A DNA stretch of 64,000 nt from Zanthoxylum bungeanum (lineage: Eukaryota > Streptophyta > Magnoliopsida > Sapindales > Rutaceae): positions 124,001 through 188,000 of the forward strand of contig SKCR01035587.1 of the NCBI GenBank assembly GCA_019454045.1. Direction: 5' to 3'. The position numbers were made by a program, and so were the translations under genes. Shown here piece by piece: positions 34,684-47,206 of this stretch (position 1 is its first letter; each line of letters opens with the position of its first letter). The notes beneath the pieces were generated by a model. That model was given only the letters and a program-made list of their open reading frames with translations. It was not told the origin of the DNA and searched no databases.

Positions 34684-36744
34684 TGTTGGGATTTATGTCC
34701 TAAAGCTTCATGTATTGTAAACGAAATTGATTATTGTAATAATAATAAATGCATTATTCATTTTATCAAAGTTATTTGATTGATATCGCATATTGTCCAA
34801 TTATCTAGTTTACCTTGATTACTATTGTACCTTCAGACTTAGTGTATGTTTGATGCACAAGAGGATTTAAGTCTGAAGTTAGTAATCTAAATAGTCCATA
34901 GAGAGCAAATAAAAAAGGTACTTTATTTGTGGTTTATCTATAGCTGTGGTCCATTCTATACTTGTATGACGACCTTGATCCGGGATCGTTCATGTAGTGA
35001 CATGGGAATGGAGGCACCTTGTATGATGAGATCATATAGGACTGGACTCAGATAAATATGAATTTCTTTTAATATCTGTTAACCGAAGAAATTTATTTTA
35101 TCTAATAGATGGTCATATATGGATTCGATCTTAATCCTAAGTGTACTATGAACTCCTGCATGACAGGCTATGTCCTTTAATTTACTATAGTGAGGCTGGT
35201 GTTGCATTCCCGGCCAATAACTACAGATTTTTGGGATATTTTTTTGTATGTAGCTGGGAATATTTTACATAGATATGGAATTCACTTCTTCTTACGAGAA
35301 ACAGATGAATATCTCTTTTAAGAGTTGATTCGGGACTTGAACAATTTAAGCGCTCAACTTTTCTATTGCGAATTGAAAGTTTTATATTCGTAAATGTTAT
35401 TAATTAATTGTTCATTATAGAATCAATGGTGCTTAAGAGACAAAATATTTAGAGGGTTTTAATGGACTTATGACCCAGCTCTATTTATGAGATATTCGTG
35501 AAGGGCTATATCCATATGTAATGACTATATCGATGTAGACCAAAAAACATCTACAGTAACAGGAGTTCAACTTCGAGCTTTTAGTGGAATAACACAGAGC
35601 TAATAATTTGTAATATTTTATTAAAGAGTTTAATTAATATTTCAGAATTATTGGAGCTCGGAACCGTAGGTCCATTTGGTCCCCGTGTTAGCTCGATTAA
35701 CTGTAGTAAACCTAATATAATTAGATTGTCTAGTTATATGCTCACATTATATATATTTATATATTAATGAGATTAATAATATTTATTGTCACAAATGAAA
35801 ACTATGTTAAATTAGTTTAACTTAATATTTTATATAATTCTTTGATTATGAGATAATCAAGTCTTGATTATGAGATAATCAAGTTAGTAATAATTATGAG
35901 ATAATTACTACAACATAATTGAAGATAAATACATCATTATTAATATATTGATTTTTATTTACCATTGGAGACAAAGCCATATGGCTTACCATGTCATCCA
36001 ATCAATTATTTCTATTAGGTGGCTTGGATACACCTAATAGTTTTGTAATTAGCTAATGCATTTTATGTTTTGATATGGCCTCCACATTTATGTGTTTGCC
36101 GTTAAAAGAAAACATTGAATGCTTAACGACAAAGCCATTGTCTTTAGCTTAACATTTCTTATGCTATAGTAAGGCATTCACATTTTTGTGTTGGCCATTA
36201 CAAGAAAACATTAGATGATTAATAACAAGGTTAGTTGGCTTGTGTAAGAGAATATAATCTCTACCATTTCTCTCAGTTCCTAAGGTTAACAATTTACATT
36301 CATTCACACAATTATTATGAGAAAATATTTGAAAGAAAATAAAGAGAGTTCTAGCATTCACAAGTGTTGTGAAATTCCTAAAGCCAAACACCATTGTGAC
36401 ATCATAAATCTCTAAATAGTTTAGAGGTTTAATCTTTGTAAGTGAAGCCTACAATTCAGTTTGTTGGTTTCAAGTCATAGTTCGGAAGATTTAGTGGTTG
36501 ATCCAAGTGTTAGAAAACAAAGGATTGATCTCAGCTACTGCAACAAAGGGAGAACGTAAAGAAAATTTTAAAGATTCATATCGAAGCTGGTGCCACCACA
36601 AGCAACTTCCGCCGCGTAAAAGGAAAATTGTTTCCTTCAAAAGTATCTTGTCTCGGCTATAATGATAGCAAACGAATTCCGATTGAGCTGATTCTTGAAC
36701 CATCATACTTGATTTTCCAAGACGAACAACTTTAATGTTGAACA
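34684..36744 (+). repeat. Copia solo LTR of a third family (right edge approximate)
   Basis: TGTTGGGATTTATGTCC is the start of a widespread plant Copia LTR type (Angela/Tork-like, from memory). Internal landmarks such as GACCCAGCTC..GAGATATTCGTGAAGGGC near 35470-35500 and TTGGTCCCCGTGTTAGCTCG near 35678 fit it. No primer site, pol or partner LTR is present, so it is a solo LTR. The right end could be anywhere from about 36540 to 36745, and I could not fix a target duplication. Confidence 0.7.
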
Positions 36745-37582
36745 CTTTTCGAAATTTGCATCAGAAGGGCTTCCAAAATATGAAAGATCTAGAAGTTCCA
36801 TGACAAAGACCTAATTGTAATTTTCAAGGGTCAGGATGAAATTTTTTGAAATTGTCTATAAATAACCCATAGTTGGCATAACTTCATAAAGTCTCCAAGT
36901 CGACCCTCTAACTCCAAATTTTATCCTTGGCTTCGCTGGTCATATCGGTGGCCTTCCAGCCATTCCTCCGCCTTGTGGTGGCCGGCGGCAGCCCCTAGGT
37001 CGTCGGAAAACATCGATAATGAGAGAAAAATATGCGGGCTTTGGTTATCCCGATCCCGGCTCATCGTTTCATTTCACAATCCGAGCCACCTGCCAAATCA
37101 AATCTTTCGGAGAGTACTACAAGCTTGCGATATCGGTTTTCCGGAATGGCACTTGGTTTCACGTGAATTGATAAAATAGAATTTAGATGAATGGTGACCC
37201 ATGATAAACAGTAACTCCGATAGGAATTTCATCGATTCCAGAACGATCGTGGGATCGTTGGAGTCTGTATATGCCCTCGGAATCTCGGTAAGACCTCCCG
37301 GTATAAATCTGTAAATTTCAAGTTCATCGTTAAATATTCGGATATTTCCAGTAGCTTCATAGATTAGAGTATTGATATAAATTGAATTGTTTGAGTATTA
37401 GTATATTAAATATAAAAATTTGGTAGAATCTGAGTGAAAACAGAACGAGTTTGATCTATCCGATAGAATATGTAAGTTTAGGTAAAAGTAGGTTTTTGCA
37501 TATAAAGGATATGTTTTGGTTTTGATGATAGTTATGAGTTATTTATGATATTACAAACATATTTGGATAAATACGGGAAGGT
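36745..37582 (+). repeat. Chromovirus-like 3' LTR, right part
   Basis: After the solo LTR the sequence again looks like a Tekay-type LTR: a 'GGGTCAGGATGAAATTTTTTG..TATAAATAACCC' block near 36825-36875, then a GC-richer promoter-proximal stretch near 36950-37000. Its end is not seen because Copia C3 begins. Short frames here are not conserved. Confidence 0.55.
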
Positions 37583-40500
37583 CTCTCTAACTTATGCTGA
37601 TAAAATAGATTTCGTCAGCGGATTTAAAAGGTTATCATCTGATGTGATTTATACGACCATCATATCGCCACGATGTATGATCCGACGAATCAGATGAAAA
37701 CAGTTAAAGTACATATCGGATCGTTGATGAGACCATTAATTCTTTAGCCTGTGCTGTAGCCTAGCTCAGCTGCTAACATAACTATTTCTAATCTAATTAG
37801 GATTATTATAGATCCAAATCACTTCTATTGCTACCTCAATTGCAGCAATGTTCCACTTTTATTGTTTATTCGGAAATAGTATCTTACTTGGAAGATTTCC
37901 AGCTCACTATTCTGATATTCAAACTATATAGTACCATCTTGATGGCTTATAGTCATTTTTATCGGTTTGCAAACTTGCAGTGGTGAACCTAGTCACCTCA
38001 AGTTCTCCTTCTCCATGGTTTAAGAAAGCATCCTTAGTTCGTCCAAGATACTTAAGAATATCCTTAACATCAATCCAGTGACTATCACTTGGATTGCCCT
38101 AATTGTGACTCCATATGCTCAAAGCATATGAGATACCAGGTTACGTACATATTTTTCAATGTACGAGTTCTCGGAGAGTGCCGACAACTTTTAGATCTCT
38201 CCCAAGTATTCTATGGAGAATCTTTCATGAAAGCCAAGCTTTCACCGATTGTATTATGGGAATGTCATTTCCAAGAAATGATATGTCATCATTTTATAGG
38301 ACAATCACTGTCAGTGCGCTCACACTAACCTCCTTATATACACAAGAATTATATTTGTTTTGAATTAATCATACACCATTATGATTACATCAAAATATTA
38401 GTTCCAAAAACATAATGCTTGCTTCAATCCATAAATGGATCGATTTAACTTGCAAACCTTGTTAGCTTGTTTTGGTACGACAAAACTGTTAGGATATTGA
38501 TAAACATCCTACATAAGGTTTCCGTTAAGGAAAGCGGTTTTGACATACTGCTGCCATATTTCATAAATGAAACATGCAGCATTAGCAAGCATTATCCAAA
38601 TGGATTTAATTATGGCAACTGGTAAAAGATTTCGTCTTAATAGACACTATGTTGATGATGATATCTTTTCTGTACAAGCCTAGCTTAGTACTTTTATATG
38701 TTGTCATCCATGTATGTCTTCCTTGAAGACCTTTTAGTATCAATAGGCACAATGCCTTCTGGTACATCAACCAGTGTCCAAACATGGTTGGTATACATGG
38801 AATCCATTTCAGAATTTATAACACTTTGCCATAAATAGGCAGTCGATACCTTGTATCACTTTCTCATACGTAGTCAGTTCGTATTCCTCAATAAGATTGA
38901 CATCCTTATGAGGGGAGATCAGAAACCCATACCTCTCAAGTTGTTTTCTGACTCTCTCCGACCTACGTCGTTCTTGTGTATTCGAATATTATTAGTACAG
39001 TTTCATCCCTGATGAACTGTTTGTGTTCCGTGAGGATTCAGTGTCTGGAACAGTATTACTCTGATTTTCATCGAGTTTTACTTTCCTCTCACTTACCACT
39101 GATTTAGGTATTCCTCTAAGGAAAATCGCATGGAGAGCAACAATTAAATTGTTCTCTTGTGAGTTGTATAAGTACTATACTTTGGTTTCCCTATGATAAC
39201 CTACAAATTAGGCACTTATCCGATTTGGGTTTTAGTTTGGTATCATCCAAACTTATGCCCAGCATACCCAAATCTGTAGGAATGAGAAAACCCGGTTTCT
39301 TTCCTGTTCATATCTAATATGAATTCTGTCTAACATATTTTCATGGAACCTTATTCAAAATAAGTATTGCACGATTAATACGTATCCCTTGAAGGAAAAT
39401 GGTAGCTCAGAGCGACTCATGATTAACCTTATCATGTCCAATAAAATTAGGTTTCTCCGTTTGGACACACCTCTCAATTTAGGTGTTCCGGGAGGAGTCC
39501 ACTATGAAAGAATACTATACTCTTTCAAGTAATTGAGAAACTTATTGCTTAAGTATTTTCATTACGGTCAAATCGTGATGTTTTAATACTCTTGTTGATC
39601 TGTTTTTATACTTCGTGTCGAAACTCTTTGAATTTATCAAAAGTTTCCGATTCGTGTTTCAAAAGAAACACATAACCATAACACGATGCCACATCCGTAA
39701 AGGTTACGAAGTACTCATATCCACCTCTAGCCTAGCTAGACATGGGCCCACTTACGTCACTATGAACGAGGGCTAACAGATCGGTGACACTTACACTTTT
39801 ACCAAGTAAAAGGTATTTTAGGCACTTTGCCTAATAAACTAGATTCGTAGACATCATTTGAATTAGAATCAAATCTATCCTAGTAGCCACTCTTAAAAAG
39901 TGTGGATATACGAGTCTTGTTTAATGCGTCCCAGACAATAATACCACAAATAAGTCTCATCTGATTAATTCAGTTTGAGCGATTTGTTTGTCATGTCATA
40001 TGTTTGAGATTCATTTTTATTCAAAATATAAATACTGTTATTCACATCTAATGTGTTTATCTCAATATCATCTTTATAAAATAAAACACTTTAGTGTTCT
40101 AGAATATAAAGGTATACCCGCAACGGGTTAAACTTAGATATAGAGATAATGTTTCTAGTCAAACTAGTTACATTATAACAGTTTCCTAATTTAAGTACAC
40201 ACCCGAAGGGTATTTCCTAAACTTAGGTCTCTACGGTTAAAACAGCGACTCTGGTCCCGTTTCTGATTCTCATATCAATCTCAACTGAAGTCAGTATCCT
40301 ACTAATCAGCAGATTCTGCACATCAGTACATATTTATGTACCACATATAGTATCAAAAATCCAATTTTGAAACTAATAGTGAATATGTTTATGACAAACA
40401 TTCTTGAAGCCGGAGCCTTGCTCCGCATTCACTTCCTTCATATCTGCCTTATCCATACAGCAGTCACGCTTCCAGTGACCCCATTTGCCACAGTTTAGGC

Positions 40501-41020
40501 AGACATCTTGGGATATGTCCTTTTTCTTCCAAGAAGACTTTGTTGATTTTGCCTTTGCCATTTTATTCACATCTAGAAGCCTTCAGCCAAGCCTTGGCTT
40601 TGCGCTTTTTGCCCCTTTTGCAAACTTTGACTTTGTCTCATTGAGTATAGCCATTAATTCTCCAAGAGATTTCTATTACAATTTATACTTCTAAGATCTA
40701 AGTATAGATCAATGAAGATCCTTCAATTTCAATATCATACTATAAAAATCCAATCCTTAGTTCTGACAAAGAAATTAAGGAGCCTTTGCGGCAAGCATAA
40801 CAGATTGAGCACTAAAGTTATCATCATATGAATCTTCCAAATATCATGTTCTACTATTTTCTCATCTCTGGGCTTAGGCCCAAGAGGTTGTTCTATGAAA
40901 TAGAGTAACTTCTTAGTTCCAAGGACTATCATGCGGTTCTATTCCCAATCTGAAAATTAAAGCTGTTTAAAGATATTTTCACCCAGGATTATGTTTTAAA
41001 TGCTAATCTTTCAGTTATCT
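37583..41020 (-). pseudogene. Copia gag-pol of C3, heavily mutated
   Basis: Gag traces start near 41020. An intact zinc knuckle C-L-N-C-G-K-W-G-H-W-K-R-D-C lies near 40450-40510 and a gag N-terminal fragment at 40735-40932. Protease, integrase and RT follow in order but with frequent stops. The RT catalytic motif near 38287-38298 reads stop-N-D-D instead of Y-V-D-D. RNase H is partial at the left end. The zinc knuckle survives here although it is mutated in C1 and C4, so different parts decayed in different copies. Confidence 0.88.
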
Positions 41021-43324
41021 TGATTGCCATAGTCCAACTATCCAATCAACGATTTCGGGTACTATTGAATGTAATGATTACTATAGTCTAACTATATAAT
41101 CAACTATAATTTTAATTGGTTAAATTCTAATATATTGATTACTATAATCCAATTATATAACCAACTATAAATAAAGTAGTTTGAATACAGTCCAACTGTT
41201 TAATTTAAAACAACATTTGAATATTAGTCTAACTAATATATTTGTAAATAAATAAATAATAACGAAAAATGAAATGAGCGCGTTTTGGCAAGTATCTAAA
41301 CGAAATTGCAAATTTAATACTTGCCTCCCAGTATTTTTCGGTGAGTCTCTAACCCTCTGTTGAGTACTCGGGAAACCTAGTTTCCTAGTGGGCTAGGATC
41401 CCGTTAAATAACACAAAATCTTGACTTTGGCCAACAAATTATATGATACTTAACTAGGTAGATCTCTAAGATCAATTGGATCTCATCCAATTCCTAGATC
41501 CAGTAGGTGGACTTCCAAGTCCAAAACATATATACAATATATATGCCAATATATCTAATATATTTTCCTAACCTTTTTCCTCTAAATCAACTAAGCCTTG
41601 GCTTTGGCACAACACTTGACTTTGGAGAGCTTCGTAATCGATGTCGATGGACAAGAAGTGATCTTGACTTTGGCCAAAAAATCACAACTTGGACAAGACA
41701 TATGATATGGAACAAAGTTTTCATGATTCAAACACATCCGTAATGGACAAAGGTCTTGACTTTGGCCAACAAACCAGTGTCAATCTTGAATCTTGAGTTA
41801 GAATCATTCAATGGAAGGAAAGCGCTTAATATTTGTTGAGGGTTTTCGCGTAATTGGCAACCAATTAATTATCTTTGTTAAGGTCTCATCATACACCCTT
41901 AAGCATGCATTCTAAAATCATAATAAGGCGCGATAAATAAAATAATAATGATATGCGGATGGATATACAACAAACTTGTTCCTAGAACAAATCTCTCCAT
42001 TTCCTCTCTCCCCCTAGCACTATTCATATCTCTACCCAATTACATAACACTTCTAAAGAAACCTCATTTATATTGAGGGGAATAGGTGAGAAGAGAAATA
42101 CAATGAGAAAAGAGGTAATAGGCTGGACACGCAGGTCCAATTAAATAAATTCTAAATTTATTACAACAACTTCTAAAATTGCCCTCACCCTTCTAATATC
42201 CATCCGATATACATTATTCATTCATACATCCAAGTATTCGCACATAGCATGTTATCAATTAATCTAATCCAATTAATTAATCTTTAATTAATGACCATCC
42301 AATGTTCAAACAACGATTTGATTTGAGCGAGTCCAACTCGTTTAAGAATAAATACTCAAAGTACGTATTCTTGAATTATATCAAACTATAATTTTAAATC
42401 AAATTTAAATTATATTCAATAGTAGTTCATATTTAATTCCAAATTAAATTAATACACTTTTAATTGTGTCTTTTAAACTTGGATTCCAAATCCAATCTTT
42501 ATGGGTTTCAAAGGCCAATTAGTATATGATACTATTCAATTAAAGTTCAATGGGCTTTTAATTAATTTCTTAAGGCATGGGCTTTGGTCAATATAGGTCA
42601 AACCCAAATACCAAGGCCCAATTAGGAATCACCCTATGTCAAAAATTAATTTAGACCCATTAGGTCCAATTAAATTATTCAAAGGCCCAATTGTCATAAT
42701 TAGACTTTATGGAAATGGTTTTAGGCCCAATTGGATCCAACCAATTATCCTAAACCAAACTTGGCCCAACCAAGCCCATTAAGCCCAATTACAACAACAT
42801 TAGCCCAATTCAAAATTAAAGGCTAATTTATTTAATTGCAATATTCCAAATATCACAATTATTTAATTAAAGTGTATATAGTATAATTAATCAATTAATC
42901 TAATATTTCCAAAATACTAATTAATTCAATTAATCATACTTAACATTTTAATTTATGTCCAACACAAATTAAAACAAAATCAATCTAAATAACATGCTTT
43001 ATTCACGACAATTGGCAATAAAAAACATTCAATTTGATTTCAATCCAATTTAAATCAACATTAATTATTTCTAGCATGTCATTTAACACATCCAATTGTT
43101 AAAATTCAAAAATCCACCATGAATAATCTAGGGTTCATTTTCGGCCATGGGTGACAATTTGAGGAAAATTAATCCTATCATCTTTTTACAAAATTGAAGA
43201 TGCACAAATCCAATTTAACATCATTCAAACACAACCCAATCATCAATTTAAGGAAAATCAAGTTCTAAACACAAAATTCTCAATTAAAGTCCATGAATCC
43301 TAAATTCCAAATCAAGCTTAGGAT
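41021..43324 (-). other. Leader of C3
   Basis: This is the same 2.2-2.3 kb leader as in C1 and C4, with CTTGACTTTGGCC words at about 41410, 41662 and 41755 and the TGGGCY cluster at about 42500-42830. No coding signal is seen. Confidence 0.85.
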
Positions 43325-43338
43325 GGCTCTGATACCAT
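43325..43338 (-). other. Primer binding site of C3
   Basis: GGCTCTGATACCAT is identical to that of C1 and abuts the LTR. Confidence 0.9.
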
Positions 43339-45292
43339 TGCTAGTCTCTAAGGCTTGCCATAAGATCACTAAGCGAGATTAAAGTGCGAAAAATCAAAGA
43401 AAAAGTTGTGGAATGACTCAATTTGATCGGTTGAGTTGAAGACTTTTTCGTGATGTGTAGAAGCTACAGAGCTTGAGATTGAGTTCCAAACTCTCTCGGG
43501 TGAGTTTCCCTATCACCTTGATCCATTCCTCAAGTGCTAGCAAGAACAAATGAAAGAAAAAAAAATTCTTTTCTTGAGAGGGCTCACAGTTTTTTCCATT
43601 TGAAAAGAGAGTGAATAGTCAATTTTTGATTCCAGAAATACTTTATAAACAAAGTTGACTTGTGTTGGCAAAAAGTGCATTAAATGCATCCAACCACTTA
43701 CATCAACAAATGACTAGTGATGTGAGTCAAGTTGATGTAAGTAAGCGGGTCCCACCACTTCAAATTCCAATTTTAAGTCGGACAATCCAACACACAACTT
43801 TGCTCGGGCCCGGTTTCGTTTAATTCTAAATTAAACGAATTTTTCGTTGCGACTTAATTAAATCCAATTTAATTAAAAAATAATACCCAGTAAAATTATT
43901 ACGGAAAGTCGATCGCGAATTAATTCCAAATTAATTCGTTCGCTAGAATTAAAGTCCAATTTAATTCCGCGTTGAAATCTAATTTCAATTAATATATCTA
44001 ATATATTATTTAAGCCCAATAAAATAAATTAAATAGTGAAATCCAATTTTCACTCTTAAATTTATTTTACCGATTAATTCTAAATTAATCGCATTCTCTA
44101 TTTTCGACGAATTTATTCCCAGATAAATTCTCGACGCAATTATTCCCAGAATAATTCTTTCTCTTTTATTTAAATCCTAGATTAATTTATTTCCATGATT
44201 AATCCCAGATTAATTTTTCTCTCTCATTATTAATCTCAGATTAATTTATTATTCGAATCAAATCTCAACGGTGAATCTTCGGGAAGTGACCCAAGAGATC
44301 CCTAGATATGTTCACAGTAAATACGGTTATCGGACTATCCGAATACGTGCGTACCCAGTACCACGTCCTTACCGATTTACAAGACATGGTTGGCTTCTAG
44401 CAAAGCGCAGTGCCTACCCAATTCTCCAGAAATATTCTGCGATCGAATATGTAAGCTTTGTCAGACGTAGTATACGTAGTATTGCGTATTACGATCCAGT
44501 AACGGATGTCACGTGCTAGGCCTGGGGCTAGTATTGTGTCTGCCCCGAACGAAGCACATATCGGATCTCTGGTAACTAGTCTCTATAATCATATAAACAT
44601 GACCAAGTCATATTATCCCGATGGCTGCAGCATACAAGAGTATCAGTTCCTTATCCTACATGACCATCATCTCCATATGACTGAAGTGATACTTCCATCT
44701 TGACATCACACCCAACACACTACGATTCTCAATATACCCAGAAGAGGCGTACACAAAACCTGTTAAAGCCCTGGACGACCAAAACCAAAGTATATTGATT
44801 ATCGCAAGTATTAGCGATGCAAGTCTCAGGTTAAGACTAAATACACCTACCCTAATTCGGACTTCCATAGACACATAGTCATACTACCAATGGAATTTCG
44901 ATGGGTCTATCCAGAGTGAAGTTGTTTCCGTATCATCAGTAAATACAACCTCCTATTACACTTACATGAGTATCCAATACCCAAATATATGAGAACTATA
45001 GCATTATGCTCCCATAACACGCACAAGTGCAATACTAGTCTATTCCGTATTATCGATGTCCAATCTCGATAATACTACGACTAGGGATGTTTTAATGATT
45101 AAACCTTAGTGGATTAATACTGTCTCATATCTTATTAATCTGGAACTAATCATATGGACTTTTATCATTTATCTATCCCGGTAATCCAATTACAAATGAT
45201 AAAAGAGTAATTTCCTTTGTCACATAGTTAATTTGTACAACAACACCATGTTCTGTACAAATAGTGATACTATGGGTCATAATTGTGCAACA
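43339..45292 (-). repeat. 5' LTR of C3, with an enlarged palindrome array
   Basis: It spans TGCTAGTCTCTAAGG to TTGTGCAACA, 1,954 bp. The palindrome array (about 43800-44240) is longer than in other copies. Extra members include (minus strand) GAATTATTC-TGG-GAATAATT, ATTAATC-TGG-GATTAAT and a G-T-G-A-A-A / T-T-T-C-A-C pair around TGG, which have no counterpart in LTR-1. Confidence 0.9.
43800..44240 (-). repeat. Expanded palindrome array of LTR C3
   Basis: I count about 13-14 palindromes, against eight in LTR-1. Most centres on the element strand are TGG or TAG; one is TGA. Adjacent ATTAATC-type units look like local duplications that then diverged in the arms while staying self-complementary. 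Confidence 0.75.
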
Positions 45293-47206
45293 ACTATTGC
45301 ATGATGGTTTCCATTTTATTTAATAATAATAGTTATTATTTCAAAAATGGATTACCTATATGCAAAGGAAACTATAAGATAACTTGTATGTGTTAAGATT
45401 GTTAACACATAATCTTAAAACAACTCACTGCTCAACACTGAGATGCTTAAGGTTGAAAAATCTAAAACTAAATGGTAAATAATTTCTCACGATAACACAT
45501 ATCTGTGATATGTAAGACTTGGCCATATTTACTTTGACAAGATAAACAGAATAGTAGGAAGTGAATCATTAAGTCAGTTAAAGAACTGCAACTTATCAGT
45601 CTATGAGTCTAGTCTATAAGATAATATGATCAATAGACCTTTTATTGGAAAATGGTTAAGAGTCAATTAATCACTAAGTGGTTATGAATATTTCGTCACA
45701 TTTGTTGATGATTACTTTATATATGTGCATGTTTACCTAATGCAACATAAACCAAATACCTTTGAAAAGTTCAAAGAGTATCGTGCTAAGGTTGAGAACC
45801 GATTAGTTAAAGACATCAAAATTCTACGATCAGATCGTGGAGGAGAATACCTTGATAATGAATTCGATGAGTTTTTTATTGAGCATGGGATGTATCCCAA
45901 CTCATAGCACTTAGAACACCACAGCCAAATAGTGTTTCAGAAAGAAGAAATCAAACCCTACTAGACATGATAATATAAATGTTTATTGACAGTGAAACCA
46001 TGGATGAATTATTTTATAGTCTAAGAAGAAATAAAACTATTTTTATTTCTTGAGGAAGACTTTGTGAGAGAATTCACACCTCGCAGTAAATTGGTACTCG
46101 ATGAGTTACTTTTTGGTTAGACCAGTGTATGATCAACAACAGTTGTTGAAAATTATAATAACGTAACACATTTGACATTTAAGCATCAGATGCAGTAATA
46201 TCACAATAGTCTACCACCTAGATATAGTGGGAGGGTTGTATGAAAACCTGATAGTTATCTAGGGTTTGGAAAGGCAAGAGTTGTCACCTCCAATAATGAT
46301 GTAGATGATCTATTGAGCTATCGTAGTGTAATGGATGACCCTGATAAAAAGAAATGGCTCAAAGGCATGAATCTTGAGATGGAGTCTGTGTACTCCAACT
46401 CAGTCTGGGATCTTGTAGGTCAACCTGATAGGGAAAAACCTATAGGTTGTAAGTGGATCTACAAGAATAAAAGATGAGTAGATAGGAAGATACAGACCCA
46501 AGGCTTATACCTAGTAAGAGGAAGTCAACTACGATGAGATTTTCTCGCCAGTAGCCATGCTTAAATCTATTCACACTCTTCTATCCATTGCCACATATTA
46601 TGAATATGAGAAATGATAGATGGGCGTCAAGATAACATTCTTGAATGCTAATCTTGATAAGAGCATCTATATGGTGCAACCAGAGAGATTCATTATCTAA
46701 GGTCAAGAGAAAAAAGTTTGCAAGCTACAAAGGTTTATTTATGGACTGAAGCAAGCATCCGGATCTTGGAAAATAAGATTTGATGTGATGATCAAGTCTT
46801 ATGTTTTTTAGCAGAACACCGATGAACCTTGTATATAAAAGTGTGTCATCTACGGTAAGGTGTTTTTCATTATATTATACGTCAATGATACTTTACTATT
46901 AGAGAATGATGTAAAAGTATTATCAGATGTAAAATCCTGACTAGTTAACCAATTCCAAATGAAAGCTTTGGGGAAAATGAGTTGTGTACTTGTGATCTAA
47001 ATTATTCGGGATCACAATAGACGTTTGTTAGTTGTGTCTCAAGCATCCTATATCAACAAAATTATTATAAGATTTTGGGTTATACATTCCAAGAAAGGTG
47101 TTTTACCTCTTTGACATGGAATTAACTTGTCGAAGGAACATTTTCCTAAAACACCTCAAATAGTTGGAGAGATGAGACACATCTCACAAGCCTCTACTTT
47201 TGCAAG
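45293..47206 (+). pseudogene. Copia family X polyprotein fragment
   Basis: From about 45510 it contains remains of the pre-integrase zinc module (R-L-G-H-I), then an integrase piece open at 45725-45907 with S-D-R-G-G-E-Y. RT follows from about 46340 (W-D-L-V..; F-S-P-V-A-M-L-K-S near 46545; I-Y-G-L-K-Q-A-S near 46735). Many stops and shifts interrupt it. It ends at 47206, where the G3 LTR begins. The first 200 bp after C3 are unassigned. Confidence 0.8.

Larger units (their letters stand above)
37583..45292 (-). mobile_element. Copia C3, 3' truncated
   Basis: It reads right to left: 5' LTR (43339-45292), primer site, long leader, gag and pol, ending near 37583 inside RNase H. The 3' LTR is missing and the break abuts the chromovirus-like LTR. 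It is the most decayed member of the C0-C4 family, with stops and indels throughout. Confidence 0.88.

Noticed and set aside
36973..37179. Open frame in a GC-richer stretch as a possible host exon
   Set aside because: It lies within a chromovirus-like LTR, lacks recognisable domains and has no splice-supported partners.
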